DNA of 64,000 bases from the NCBI RefSeq assembly GCF_000024005.1, contig NC_013132.1, positions 3,528,001 through 3,592,000 on the forward strand, in the 5' to 3' direction. Below, piece by piece: positions 1 to 9,369 of the stretch; within the stretch, counting starts at the first letter, position 1, and each line of letters starts with the position of its first letter. A program made the translations under genes and the position numbers. The stretch is from Chitinophaga pinensis DSM 2588. GTDB taxonomy: Bacteria; Bacteroidota; Bacteroidia; Chitinophagales; Chitinophagaceae. Under the pieces are notes generated by a model. The model was given only the letters and a program-made list of their open reading frames with translations. It was not told the origin of the DNA and made no database searches.

Positions 1-1
1 T

Positions 2-454
2 GCGGCGAACTACAGTACCTTACTCCTTTATCGTTCCGGTATGGTCGCAGAGGAGATTAACGCGATGGTAGATGGTAATTTGCTCAAATCGAGTCTTGAA
101 ATTTATGCGCCGCTGGATGGTGCAGGTGTCTTTGGCAGTGATCCTGTTATCAACCTGGCACAAAGTACTAATACTGTAAAGCAGATAGCTGCTGTTGCGG
201 CACTGGCTGCTACGGATACCCATCCGGAAGAAGTAGCAAGAACTATTGCCGTGTATCCGAATCCGGCCCAGACGACCCTATATATAAGTGGGCTCAAAAC
301 ACCTGTAAGTATTAAAATATATAATAATTCGGGTCAGCTGGAGCTGAGCTCCTTCGGGAAATCGATCGCGGTCGACCATCTGAAAACAGGCGTATATTTA
401 ATACAACTGAAATCAACAGGGATTAACCAGGTCTTGAAATTTGTCAAACAATAG
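2..454 (+). CDS. Secreted protein with T9SS type A sorting domain (3' end only)
   Basis: Only the last 150 codons are in the window; the reading frame is open from base 2, so the gene starts upstream. The C-terminal ~70 residues have the pattern of a type A T9SS sorting domain: a YPNP motif, alternating short beta strands, a GVYLIQL strand and a final short basic tail (VLKFVKQ). Family knowledge: this domain directs export through the outer membrane by the type IX system, after which it is cleaved or anchored. The visible part upstream of the domain has no recognisable catalytic motif, so the function of the body is unknown. A stem-loop follows directly after the stop. Confidence 0.85.
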   Translation, partial: AANYSTLLLYRSGMVAEEINAMVDGNLLKSSLEIYAPLDGAGVFGSDPVINLAQSTNTVKQIAAVAALAATDTHPEEVARTIAVYPNPAQTTLYISGLKTPVSIKIYNNSGQLELSSFGKSIAVDHLKTGVYLIQLKSTGINQVLKFVKQ

Positions 455-469
455 CAGGCTGAACCTGCC

Positions 470-505
470 AAACCGTTCCTTCTGCATAGGAGGAACGGTT
501 TCTTC
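470..505 (+). terminator. Stem-loop after the T9SS protein gene
   Basis: Perfect 11-bp stem (470-480 with 491-501) and a 10-nt loop, beginning 16 bases after the stop codon and followed by a short pyrimidine-rich run. Probable intrinsic terminator separating the upstream gene from the sigma factor gene. Confidence 0.6.
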
Positions 506-680
506 CCCCTTCAGCACGAAATCATCGGGTAACTACCACAAGCCGATAACTATTTATACCTTTGTCGGCAATTGTACTACAGATCCACACAGGTACCAGG
601 CTGCTTATACCTGTAAAAAGGGCTGCCGATGTCATGTAAACGAGGATAATTACACGTTATTGCTTCTTAGATGGTTGAAT

Positions 681-1265
681 ATGGGATACGGACAATACAC
701 AGATGAAGAACTGTTGCAAGGCCTTCAACAAAGTAAAAAAGGCGCCTATAACGAGATTTACAACAGGTATTGGAAGAGAATGCTCATTGTCGCATTAAAT
801 CACAGTGAGGACGATTATACTGCCAAAGACATTGTGCAGGAGGTGTTCATTGACCTCTGGGAGAAGCGTAATAGCTACGAGATCCGGAATCTGGCTGCTT
901 ATCTGGCCACTGCCGTTAAATTCCAGGTATTTAAATATTACCGGAAGGAGCAGCGTCGTGCACTGCTCGCAAAGGAAAACTACGTTTTTGACGATCGTTA
1001 TGAAGAGGAAGGGCAATTACATGCCCGCTTTTTAAAAGATATGATTGACGGCATTGTAGAAGAATTGCCGGAAAAATGCCGCCTGGTATTCCATTACAGC
1101 CGGAATCTGGGGCTTAAAAATGAGGAAATCGCCGAAAGGACCGGCATCACCAAGAAAACGGTGGAAAATACATTAAACAGGGCATTGCGCATTATCCGTG
1201 GTAAACTGAGAAACCATGGTATCCCATTACTGACGATCGCCCAGATCTTATTGCTCCGAAAATAA
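681..1265 (+). CDS. RNA polymerase sigma-70 (ECF, FecI-like) factor
   Basis: A 194-aa ECF sigma factor. Region 2 lies at about residues 20-90 (YNRYWKRM, DIVQEVFIDLW) and region 4 at about 125-175 (LPEKCRLVF, then the helix-turn-helix NEEIAERTGITKKTVE). The frame is open back to 441, but the N-terminal 80 residues of that longer frame show no family similarity, so ATG 681 is chosen; the resulting length is normal for the family. It is followed by a FecR gene and a SusC/SusD pair, the usual Bacteroidota order in which FecR holds the sigma factor inactive until the outer-membrane receptor senses substrate. It likely drives the operon at 2641-15930. Confidence 0.9.
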   Translation: MGYGQYTDEELLQGLQQSKKGAYNEIYNRYWKRMLIVALNHSEDDYTAKDIVQEVFIDLWEKRNSYEIRNLAAYLATAVKFQVFKYYRKEQRRALLAKENYVFDDRYEEEGQLHARFLKDMIDGIVEELPEKCRLVFHYSRNLGLKNEEIAERTGITKKTVENTLNRALRIIRGKLRNHGIPLLTIAQILLLRK

Positions 1266-1386
1266 TTTTTTCTCTCATAGGGTGTAGCACCCTTTTCATG
1301 GACACTATATACATATAGTACGTTATGAAAGCAGCCGTCGTTGTAACATACGACCAGGTTGAATAATTCCACCGGCAAACTAACAT

Positions 1387-2523
1387 ATGGATTTACAGAG
1401 AATTAATGAGTTAGTTAAGAAATATACCGATGGCACAGCTACCGAAGCCGAAGAGGAGGAGCTGAATGCCTGGTATAGGGAAAAGTCATACCATGATGCT
1501 GTATCCTATGAAAAGGAGGATGAGGTTTACCACGAAATGCTGTCCCGTATCCATGAAGCGACCGGTTTGAACACCTCTTCCCGGAACTGGAAAAAATGGG
1601 CGGTCGCTGCCGCTGTGGCATTCATTGCCATTACAGCCACCAGTATATATTTTACAAAACACAGGCCCAAGCAGCAGCTTGTACAAAAAGGGATTGATAC
1701 GACCGGTAAACAGCTGGCAGGTGGCGCCATTCTGACACTTTCCAATGGTAGCCAGGTGTTGCTTTCTGACGCTGCAAACGGCGATATCGCCACTCAGGGT
1801 AATGTGACTGTTACAAAAGCTGCTAATGGTCAGCTGATATATAATATTAAGGGAGGAGAACAACAGGAAGGTAGCAATGGGGCGCTCGCTTATAACGTGA
1901 TCAGTACGCCTGCTGGTAGTCAGTTTATGGTCGTGTTGCCGGATAAGACGACGGTCTGGCTCAATGCGATGTCCAGTCTGAAGTTTCCTGTCACATTTTC
2001 CAATGCCAGCGAGCGCCGTATCACATTAACCGGTGAAGCTTATTTCCAGGTAACGCACGACGAAAAGATGCCGTTCAGGGTAGTCACAGGATCGGTTATT
2101 ACGGAAGACCTGGGAACGGAGTTTAATATCAAAGCCTATGGAGATGAACCGGGTATCAGTACAACCCTGGTCAGTGGCGCTGCACGGGTAATTGCCGGTG
2201 AGCAGCAGGCTTCACTCAGACCGGGCGAACAGGCAAATTATCAGAGCGCCATGAAAGTATCCAAAGTGAATATTGACGACGTGATTGCATGGAAAGATGG
2301 TTATTTCCGTTTTGATGATCAGTCGCTGGAAACCATTATGAAAGCAATGTCCCGCTGGTACAATGTCAGTTATATTTTTGAAGATCAAAGCCTGCGTAGT
2401 GAAACCTTTGGTGTGGTAGCTACCCGCCAGAGTAATATCTCTGTACTGCTTAATCTCCTTGAAAACACCGGGGCCGCCCGCTTCCGGCAGGAAGGAACCA
2501 CCATTATGATCAGTAGAAAGTAA
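1387..2523 (+). CDS. FecR family anti-sigma factor
   Basis: A 378-aa inner-membrane anti-sigma factor. The N-terminal ~65 residues are acidic and cytoplasmic and should bind the sigma factor. One membrane helix follows at about 71-89, then a periplasmic FecR domain (about 170-265, with TVWLNAMSSLKFP and GEAYFQVTHD) and a C-terminal DUF4974-type domain (about 305-375, RFDDQSLETIMKAMSRWY) that should contact the STN domain of the neighbouring SusC. It lies 121 bp after the sigma gene. Length and domain order are normal for the family; no damage seen. Confidence 0.92.
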   Translation: MDLQRINELVKKYTDGTATEAEEEELNAWYREKSYHDAVSYEKEDEVYHEMLSRIHEATGLNTSSRNWKKWAVAAAVAFIAITATSIYFTKHRPKQQLVQKGIDTTGKQLAGGAILTLSNGSQVLLSDAANGDIATQGNVTVTKAANGQLIYNIKGGEQQEGSNGALAYNVISTPAGSQFMVVLPDKTTVWLNAMSSLKFPVTFSNASERRITLTGEAYFQVTHDEKMPFRVVTGSVITEDLGTEFNIKAYGDEPGISTTLVSGAARVIAGEQQASLRPGEQANYQSAMKVSKVNIDDVIAWKDGYFRFDDQSLETIMKAMSRWYNVSYIFEDQSLRSETFGVVATRQSNISVLLNLLENTGAARFRQEGTTIMISRK

Positions 2524-2640
2524 GCAACCAAAAAATATCATTTATAACCAACTATGCTGAAGAGAAGCTACCTGGAGAGGCCGTCCGGTTGCGTCTTTGG
2601 GCGATTCAACACGTTATTTATTTAAACCGTCTTTTATCAG

Positions 2641-5600
2641 ATGCCACATTTTTTTATTGTCAACACTTGCAGGCCTCCCGGTCTGGCAGGAAAAATTCTG
2701 CGATTTATGAAGATCACTACAGTACTGCTCTTCTTCTCTCTGTTACAAGCGAACGCCTCGGTGTTCGCACAAAAAATGACACTGCACGAAAGAGATATTT
2801 CTCTGAAACAGTTTTTCGTGGAAGTGAATAAACAAACCGGATACAATGTGGTATGGTCGGCAAAGATGATCAAAGATCTGCCACGATTTAATGCCGATTT
2901 TGATAACACACCACTGGAAACAGCACTGAAAGAGGTATTGAAAAATACGCCGCTGAATTACACGATCCAGGATAAGAATATCAGTATCGGGATGGCGCAT
3001 GAAGGCGGTGCTGTTAAAAAGAATAATATCGAGGCAGCCGATGCTGACATTACCGTAACGGGTAATGTCACTGATTCCAAAGGACAGACCATGCCTGGCG
3101 TGACTGTTACTGTTGCTGATAATCCTAAAATAGGTACCGTTACAGATGCCAACGGCAACTTCGTGCTGACTGTAAAGGAAGGCACAGTCTTGAGAATTTC
3201 CTATGTTGGTTTTGTCAGTCAGATCTTTACGGTTACCAGTACTAATAAAGCACTGAAAGTTGTTTTGCAGGATGATATCAGGCGTGCGGAAGAAGTGGTG
3301 ATCACGGCTTTTGGTAAGAAGGAACGTAAAGAGGCGGTTGTAGGATCGGTGACTTCTGTAAGACCGGCTGATCTGAAGATTCCTGCGAGTAACCTGACAA
3401 TGGCCTTAGGCGGACAAGCCGCTGGTATTATCGCTTATCAGCCTACCGGACAACCCGGTCAGGATAACGCCCAGTTCTTTATCCGTGGTGTGACCACATT
3501 TGGCTATAAGGTAGACCCGCTGATATTGATCGATAACATTGAACTCAGCACAAATGACCTGGCCCGGTTGAACGTGGATGATATCGCCAGCTTCTCTATC
3601 CTGAAAGATGCCAGTGCTACCGCTCTATATGGTGCACGTGGTGCAAACGGGGTGATCCTGGTGAATACCAAGGAAGGTAAGATGGGTAAACTCGCCATCA
3701 ACGTAAGGCTGGAAAATGCGATTTCCCAGAATACCCAATCCCTCAGGATCGCCGATCCTGTTACCTATATGAAGCTGTTCAACGAAGGTACACTGACCCG
3801 TGATCCGACGCAGCCACTCCCTTTTAACCAGGATAAGATCAACAACACGATCAACACTATTAATAAAGCCCCGGGTTATAATCCATATGTATATCCTGCT
3901 GTTGACTGGCTAAGTGTACTGCTCAAGAAACGTACAAGTACCCAACGCGGGAATATGAGTATCAGTGGTGGTAGTCCGCTGGCAAGATACTATGTGGCAG
4001 GCTCTTATAACCTGGATCATGGTAACCTCGCAGAGGACAGGAACAACAACAATAACAACAATATCAAATTTCAGAACTACCAGTTACGTTCCAATGTCAA
4101 TCTGAACCTTACCAAAACAACGGAGATAATATTACGATTCAGCGGTACCTTTAGTTCCTATCAGGGACCATTGACAACAGATGGTTCATTTAACTCGGAT
4201 ATCTACAACCTGGCTTTACATACCAGTCCTGTTTTATTCCCTGCTTATTTCCCGGCAGATTCCGCAAACCTTACAACGCAACATATTCTTTTTGGCGCAC
4301 CACAGGGTACTTTTAACAGTATCCCTTTTAACAATCCTTATGCGCTGCTACTGAGAGGGCACAAAACCTCTTCTGAATCCCGTGTATTAGCACAGCTGGA
4401 ACTGAACCAGAAGTTTGATTTTTTGACGAAAGGACTACATTTTCATGGTTTGTTCGAGACCAACAGGTATGCTTATTTTGATGCTAATCTGGGGTACAAG
4501 CCTTTCTACTATAATGTCGCTTCCTATGACAGGGCTAAGAACAGCTATTCCCTTAGCTGGCTGAATCAGAATCCGGGAGATGCGATCGAGTACCTGGAAT
4601 ATTTTCCTGGCGGCTCAACAATCAATACGAATGTATACATACAGGGTAACCTCGATTATAGCAGACAGTTCAAAGATCACAATGTGTCTGGTACACTCGT
4701 ATTAACCAGACAACAGGTCGTTTATTCCAATGCGAGCAAACTGGTGGATGCATTACCACACAGAAACATGGGATTGGCAGGTCGTGCCGCCTATAACTAT
4801 AAAGGAAAGTATTTCGCAGAATTTAACTTCGGCTATAACGGTTCAGAAAGATTTTCTGAAGAACACCGCTTTGGGTTTTTCCCAACAATCGGTGGTGGCT
4901 GGATCGTGTCAGAAGAGAAATTCTTCCAACCATTACATAATATTTTTGACAGGTTAAAAGTCCGGGGAAGCTATGGCCTGGTAGGTAACGACGCAATCAG
5001 CGACAGAAGGTTCTTCTACAGTTCCAATGTCAACCTTGCTGGAGGAGGTGGAGCTGAATTCGGTATCAACCGTGGCTATAGCCGACCTGGCGTTGCCATT
5101 AACAACTATCCCGATCCTGAAGTGACCTGGGAAACATCTAAACAACTGAACCTCGCGCTGGAGCTTACAACACTTCGAAACCTGAACATTACAGCGGAAT
5201 ATTACAACTACAACCGCTATAACATTTTGCAGAAGCGCTCTTATATTCCAACTACCAACGGACTGGAAGCAGATATATATGCCAACCTGGGTAAGGCCCG
5301 CTCAAAAGGGATTGACCTTTCTGCGGATTACAGAAGTCAGCTGGGGAAAAACCTGCTGGTATCCGGTCGGGGTAACTTTACATTGGCTACCAGTAAATAC
5401 ACTTACTATGAAGAACCGGATTATCCGGAGCCATGGCGCCGTACTGTTGGTCACCCGATCCGTTCAGGTTATGGTTATATTGCTGAACGCCTTTTCGTAG
5501 ACGATGCAGAAGCGCAGAGTTCCCCTTCGCAGATCTTTTCTTCTACCGGTAAAGCGCCAAGAGGAGGTGACATTAAATACTATGATCTCAACGGAGATGG

Positions 5601-6153
5601 CGTAATCAATGAGCGGGATCAGACTTTTGTCGGCTACCCGATGGTGCCGGAAATTATATATGGTGGCGGCTTTTCCATACAGTATAAAAGCTGGGATCTC
5701 TCCGCATTCTTCCAGGGACAGGCAAGGGTATCCTTCTTCATTGATCCTAAAAGAGTCAGCCCTTTTGTGCAGAGTCCGGATTCCTATGTTTACGGCAATA
5801 CGCAGCTGCTCAAACAGTTTGCGGATAGTCACTGGTCAGAAGACAACCAGGATATATACGCGCTTTATCCTCGTTTAGGGATCAATCGTAACGATATAGA
5901 GAATAACCTGCAGCCGAGTACCTGGTGGCTGAGGGATGGTTCTTATCTGCGTCTTAAATCCGCAGAAATCGGTTACTCATTACCAGCACCTGTCATCAAG
6001 CGACTGGGCATCCAGAAATGCAGAATTTATTTGAATGGGATGAACCTGCTTACCTGGAGTTCTTTCAAGCTGTGGGATCCGGAATTGGGTGGCAGCGGCT
6101 TCGCATATCCTATTCAGAAAGTATTTAATGCCGGTCTCAATGTCAACCTCTAA
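2641..6153 (+). CDS. SusC/RagA family TonB-linked outer membrane receptor
   Basis: An 1170-aa TonB-dependent transporter. After a signal sequence (MKITTVLLF...ASVFAQ, residues 23-44) come an STN domain (about 65-115), a carboxypeptidase-D-like regulatory repeat (about 137-210, with GVTVTVADNPKIGTVTDANG), a plug domain (about 228-345, SILKDASATALYGARGANGV) and a long beta-barrel. The STN domain marks it as a signalling receptor able to talk to FecR. A basic stretch precedes the signal core; the SusC of the second locus has the same extension (PPG...K.L), so the upstream start is kept, with ATG 2707 as the alternative. A run of seven asparagines near residue 475 lies in the barrel. It is paired with the SusD gene 16 bases downstream. 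Confidence 0.93.
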   Translation: MPHFFIVNTCRPPGLAGKILRFMKITTVLLFFSLLQANASVFAQKMTLHERDISLKQFFVEVNKQTGYNVVWSAKMIKDLPRFNADFDNTPLETALKEVLKNTPLNYTIQDKNISIGMAHEGGAVKKNNIEAADADITVTGNVTDSKGQTMPGVTVTVADNPKIGTVTDANGNFVLTVKEGTVLRISYVGFVSQIFTVTSTNKALKVVLQDDIRRAEEVVITAFGKKERKEAVVGSVTSVRPADLKIPASNLTMALGGQAAGIIAYQPTGQPGQDNAQFFIRGVTTFGYKVDPLILIDNIELSTNDLARLNVDDIASFSILKDASATALYGARGANGVILVNTKEGKMGKLAINVRLENAISQNTQSLRIADPVTYMKLFNEGTLTRDPTQPLPFNQDKINNTINTINKAPGYNPYVYPAVDWLSVLLKKRTSTQRGNMSISGGSPLARYYVAGSYNLDHGNLAEDRNNNNNNNIKFQNYQLRSNVNLNLTKTTEIILRFSGTFSSYQGPLTTDGSFNSDIYNLALHTSPVLFPAYFPADSANLTTQHILFGAPQGTFNSIPFNNPYALLLRGHKTSSESRVLAQLELNQKFDFLTKGLHFHGLFETNRYAYFDANLGYKPFYYNVASYDRAKNSYSLSWLNQNPGDAIEYLEYFPGGSTINTNVYIQGNLDYSRQFKDHNVSGTLVLTRQQVVYSNASKLVDALPHRNMGLAGRAAYNYKGKYFAEFNFGYNGSERFSEEHRFGFFPTIGGGWIVSEEKFFQPLHNIFDRLKVRGSYGLVGNDAISDRRFFYSSNVNLAGGGGAEFGINRGYSRPGVAINNYPDPEVTWETSKQLNLALELTTLRNLNITAEYYNYNRYNILQKRSYIPTTNGLEADIYANLGKARSKGIDLSADYRSQLGKNLLVSGRGNFTLATSKYTYYEEPDYPEPWRRTVGHPIRSGYGYIAERLFVDDAEAQSSPSQIFSSTGKAPRGGDIKYYDLNGDGVINERDQTFVGYPMVPEIIYGGGFSIQYKSWDLSAFFQGQARVSFFIDPKRVSPFVQSPDSYVYGNTQLLKQFADSHWSEDNQDIYALYPRLGINRNDIENNLQPSTWWLRDGSYLRLKSAEIGYSLPAPVIKRLGIQKCRIYLNGMNLLTWSSFKLWDPELGGSGFAYPIQKVFNAGLNVNL

Positions 6154-6169
6154 AACAAGCGCAAACAAT

Positions 6170-8080
6170 ATGAAATCATTATATAAATATTTATGCCTGA
6201 TCGGTTTGTTGCTGTCCGGCAACGGCTGTAAAAAATACCTGGATGTGGTACCGCCTGATGTGGGTACGCTGGATTATGCATTCAGAAGCAGAAATGAAGC
6301 GGAAAATTATCTCTTTGCCTGTTATAATGCGATACAGAATCTCAATGACCTTAACAGAAGCCCTGGCTTCACCATGTCTTCAGAGATCATCTTTCCAATG
6401 AATCTGCCTGGCAATCCGATTGATATAACCGGGTTTGCATTGATTACCGGTACACAGAACGCAGGTAATCCGGGATTAAACTACTGGGATGGTAGCGGTA
6501 ACGGTATCGCTATGTATAAGGCCATCCGGAAATGTAATACCATGCTGGAGAATATTGATAAACCGGCGGATCTGCCAGCTGAAGAGAAAATCAGATGGAT
6601 TGCGGAGACCAAATTCTTAAAAGCATATTACCACTACTACCTGTTGCGTCTCTATGGCCCTATACCGATAGTAGATAAAAATCTGCCGGTAGAGGCCAGT
6701 CCGGAGGAAGTGAAAGTGAAACGGCAGCCGGTTGATGTAGTCGTGAATTACATCACAGCACTGCTGGATGAAGCAATACCAGATTTACCTGCCACCATCG
6801 ATAACCCTGCCAAGGAGTTAGGCAGAGTGACGAAAGCAGCGGCAATGGCCATTAAAGCAGAAATGCTGATGACGGCCGCCAGTCCTTTGTTCAATGGAAA
6901 TCCTGACTATTCCAATTTTAAAGACCAAGAAGGGACCGCACTTTTCTCCCCTTATGATGCTGCTAAATGGCAAAAAGCAGCTGCCGCATGTAAAGCAGCG
7001 ATCGATGTATGCGAAGGTGTAGGCTTACGGCTGAATAACACCTTTATACCCGCACCTGGTGTCGGTAACCTACCGGACAAGATCAGGCAGGAACTTGTTT
7101 TCCAGACCTCGCTGACGCAACGCTGGGATATCAATACAGAACTGATCTGGTCTTTAAATGCGATATGGCACGGACAGGAGTATTGCATACCCCGTATGAC
7201 GCAGCGTGCGAACCAGAATGACAATGATAACCCAGCCTACTTTGCGGTGCCTATCTCCACGACTGATCTGTTTTATACTAATAATGGCGTGCCGATAGAA
7301 CAGGATAAAAACTGGGATTACGGTGGCCGTAATCAGTTACAGATGGGAGATGCTGAAAATGCACCCTACATTAAACAGGGTTATACGACCATTAAAGCCC
7401 ATTTTAACCGGGAGACAAGGTTCTATGCCAGCATCGGGTTTGATGGCGGTATATGGTTTGGAAATGGCATCCTGGATGGCGCTAACCCGCATTATGTGGA
7501 AGCACGCGGACAATCCTCACTTGCTGGTCCGAAGACATTACAGAAAACCAATATCACCGGTTACTGGCCTAAAAAGCTGGCCAACTATCTCACCGTATAT
7601 GATAACGGGTTTAACTGGACGGACTTCTCTATGCCGGTAATGCGTATGTCAGGTCTTTATCTGCTGTATGCGGAAGCGCTTAACGAAGTAAACGGACCGA
7701 CGGCAGAGGCTTTGTCCTATGTTGACAGGGTAAGGGAACGTGCCGGCCTGCTGGGTGTAACAGATGCCTGGACCCGGTATGCAAAAGATCCTAACAAACC
7801 AAACAGCAAAGACGGTTTAAGAGATATCATCCACCAGGAACGCCGTATCGAACTCTGTTTTGAAGGTCAGAGCGGATGGGACCTGAGAAGATGGAAAGAG
7901 TTGCAGATGGTATTAAGCGCTCCCCTGAAAGGATGGAGTGTCTATGAAGACCAGGCCATCAACTATTACCGGGCGAAGAACGTGGAGATACCTGTGTTTG
8001 GTACCCGCGACTACCTGTGGCCGATATCAACAAACAGCCTTGTTGTAAACAGCAATCTCGTTCAGAATCCGGCCTGGTAA
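6170..8080 (+). CDS. SusD/RagB family substrate-binding lipoprotein
   Basis: A 636-aa surface lipoprotein. The start at 6170 gives a clean lipoprotein signal with the cysteine at residue 20 (LSGNGC); the frame extends upstream into the SusC gene but without signal character. After the cysteine comes KKYLDVVPPD, the usual SusD opening, and the C-terminal part has IIHQERRIELCFEGQSGWDLRRW, the family's most conserved block. Family knowledge: SusD caps the SusC barrel and delivers bound glycan. It is translated 16 nt after SusC, so the two are certainly co-transcribed. Confidence 0.93.
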   Translation: MKSLYKYLCLIGLLLSGNGCKKYLDVVPPDVGTLDYAFRSRNEAENYLFACYNAIQNLNDLNRSPGFTMSSEIIFPMNLPGNPIDITGFALITGTQNAGNPGLNYWDGSGNGIAMYKAIRKCNTMLENIDKPADLPAEEKIRWIAETKFLKAYYHYYLLRLYGPIPIVDKNLPVEASPEEVKVKRQPVDVVVNYITALLDEAIPDLPATIDNPAKELGRVTKAAAMAIKAEMLMTAASPLFNGNPDYSNFKDQEGTALFSPYDAAKWQKAAAACKAAIDVCEGVGLRLNNTFIPAPGVGNLPDKIRQELVFQTSLTQRWDINTELIWSLNAIWHGQEYCIPRMTQRANQNDNDNPAYFAVPISTTDLFYTNNGVPIEQDKNWDYGGRNQLQMGDAENAPYIKQGYTTIKAHFNRETRFYASIGFDGGIWFGNGILDGANPHYVEARGQSSLAGPKTLQKTNITGYWPKKLANYLTVYDNGFNWTDFSMPVMRMSGLYLLYAEALNEVNGPTAEALSYVDRVRERAGLLGVTDAWTRYAKDPNKPNSKDGLRDIIHQERRIELCFEGQSGWDLRRWKELQMVLSAPLKGWSVYEDQAINYYRAKNVEIPVFGTRDYLWPISTNSLVVNSNLVQNPAW

Positions 8081-8113
8081 TATGATTTTGATAAACCAAT
8101 TACACGTTATTTT

Positions 8114-9349
8114 ATGAACTGGAAGAAAACAAATTATCATATAGTCGCCATACTGCTGATCGTGTTGACAGCAGTTACCTTGAGCGCCTGCAATAAAGAC
8201 GATGTTTACCGGCAACCGGATGCTACCGGTAAGAATAAACCAGGGCCGGTCACCAATGTAAGAGTGACCAACTACAATGGAGCAGCAGTTGTTAAATACG
8301 ATCTGCCCGGTGACCAGGACCTGCTGTATGTAGTGGCTAATTATAGTATTCGGGATGGTGTCAACAGGGAGATCAAATCAAGTTATTTCTTCGATACCCT
8401 CCGCCTGGAAGGCTTCCATGACAGTAAGGAGTATACAGTGACACTGAAGGCAGTGACCCGTTCTAATATTGCTTCCGATCCGGTAACGGTTGTGGTACAT
8501 CCTGATACCCCTTATTACGCATTGATCAGGAAATCACTTAAAATAGGCAGTGACTATGGTGGGATCAATATACAGGCGGCTAATACGGCAAAGAATGCAA
8601 TTGCCATCAATACTCTTACTATAGATCCGGTGACCGGCAATTTTGCAATAGCCAACGAAAACTATACAAATCTGGCCGCCATTAACTATTCATTAAGAGG
8701 TTATAAGCCTGAGCCCACCAAATTTGGTGTTTATATATCCGACAGATACGGCAATATTTCTGATACGATGGTCGTGACAATTACCCCCGGTTATGAAGAA
8801 ATACTGAATAAAAGGAACTTCTTTCCTTACCTCATGCCAAGTGATGCCGTAATCGGTTATGGTGGTGTCGTACAGAACATGTGGGATGGTAATATCACAG
8901 AAGATAACAGTGCTAATGCCTGGCAGACGACTATCGGTACCAGTCAGCGACTGATGCAATGTTCTTTTGGTATCGGCAGAAGTTATACGCTGACCCATTT
9001 TATGATGTATTTCAGGGACTATGGGGCCAACAATCCGAAAAACTTTACCATCTATGGTTCTAACGTTGAAAACCCTGCAGATGCGACCACGCCCGGCGGT
9101 GTACCACAGGGTACACAGAGCGGTGACTGGATATGCCTCGGCAATTTCCGGGTACCGGATCCTCCTTCCGGTTTGCCACAGGGACAAACCAATGCGGCTG
9201 ACAGAGCCTATGTAAATAACGGGATTGATTTTAGTATGCCGACAGGTATCCCGCCAGTAAAGTACGTCCGGATTGTCGTGAAAGATACCTGGTTCGGACT
9301 TGATTACACGATTATCAGAGAAGTCACCTTTTCCGGAATTCCGCAATAA
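8114..9349 (+). CDS. DUF5000-type lipoprotein (DUF4959/DUF5126/DUF5000 architecture)
   Basis: A 411-aa lipoprotein with its lipid-accepting cysteine at residue 26 (TLSAC). The N-terminal part after the signal (PGPVTNVRV, then a fibronectin-like beta domain) fits DUF4959; the middle (GVYISDRYGNISD) fits DUF5126; and the C-terminal ~160 residues, with MWDGNITEDN and a YVRIVVKDTWFG strand, fit the discoidin-like DUF5000. Such proteins follow SusD genes in Bacteroidota loci and are believed to bind glycan at the cell surface. It sits 33 bp after SusD, in the same operon. The ligand cannot be read from sequence. Confidence 0.82.
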   Translation: MNWKKTNYHIVAILLIVLTAVTLSACNKDDVYRQPDATGKNKPGPVTNVRVTNYNGAAVVKYDLPGDQDLLYVVANYSIRDGVNREIKSSYFFDTLRLEGFHDSKEYTVTLKAVTRSNIASDPVTVVVHPDTPYYALIRKSLKIGSDYGGINIQAANTAKNAIAINTLTIDPVTGNFAIANENYTNLAAINYSLRGYKPEPTKFGVYISDRYGNISDTMVVTITPGYEEILNKRNFFPYLMPSDAVIGYGGVVQNMWDGNITEDNSANAWQTTIGTSQRLMQCSFGIGRSYTLTHFMMYFRDYGANNPKNFTIYGSNVENPADATTPGGVPQGTQSGDWICLGNFRVPDPPSGLPQGQTNAADRAYVNNGIDFSMPTGIPPVKYVRIVVKDTWFGLDYTIIREVTFSGIPQ

Positions 9350-9369
9350 CCACAACAACGAGCAAAGCA

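Noticed and set aside
441..680. N-terminal extension of the sigma factor frame
   Set aside because: The 80 extra residues have no family similarity and overlap the upstream terminator; ATG 681 gives a normal ECF length.
1280..1296. Small stem-loop between the sigma and FecR genes
   Set aside because: The stem is only 5 bp and the T-run short; a terminator or attenuator cannot be supported.
4042..4070. Run of AAC/AAT codons in the SusC gene, like a microsatellite
   Set aside because: It keeps the reading frame and encodes an asparagine run in a surface loop of the barrel; no sign of phase variation can be proven from one sequence.
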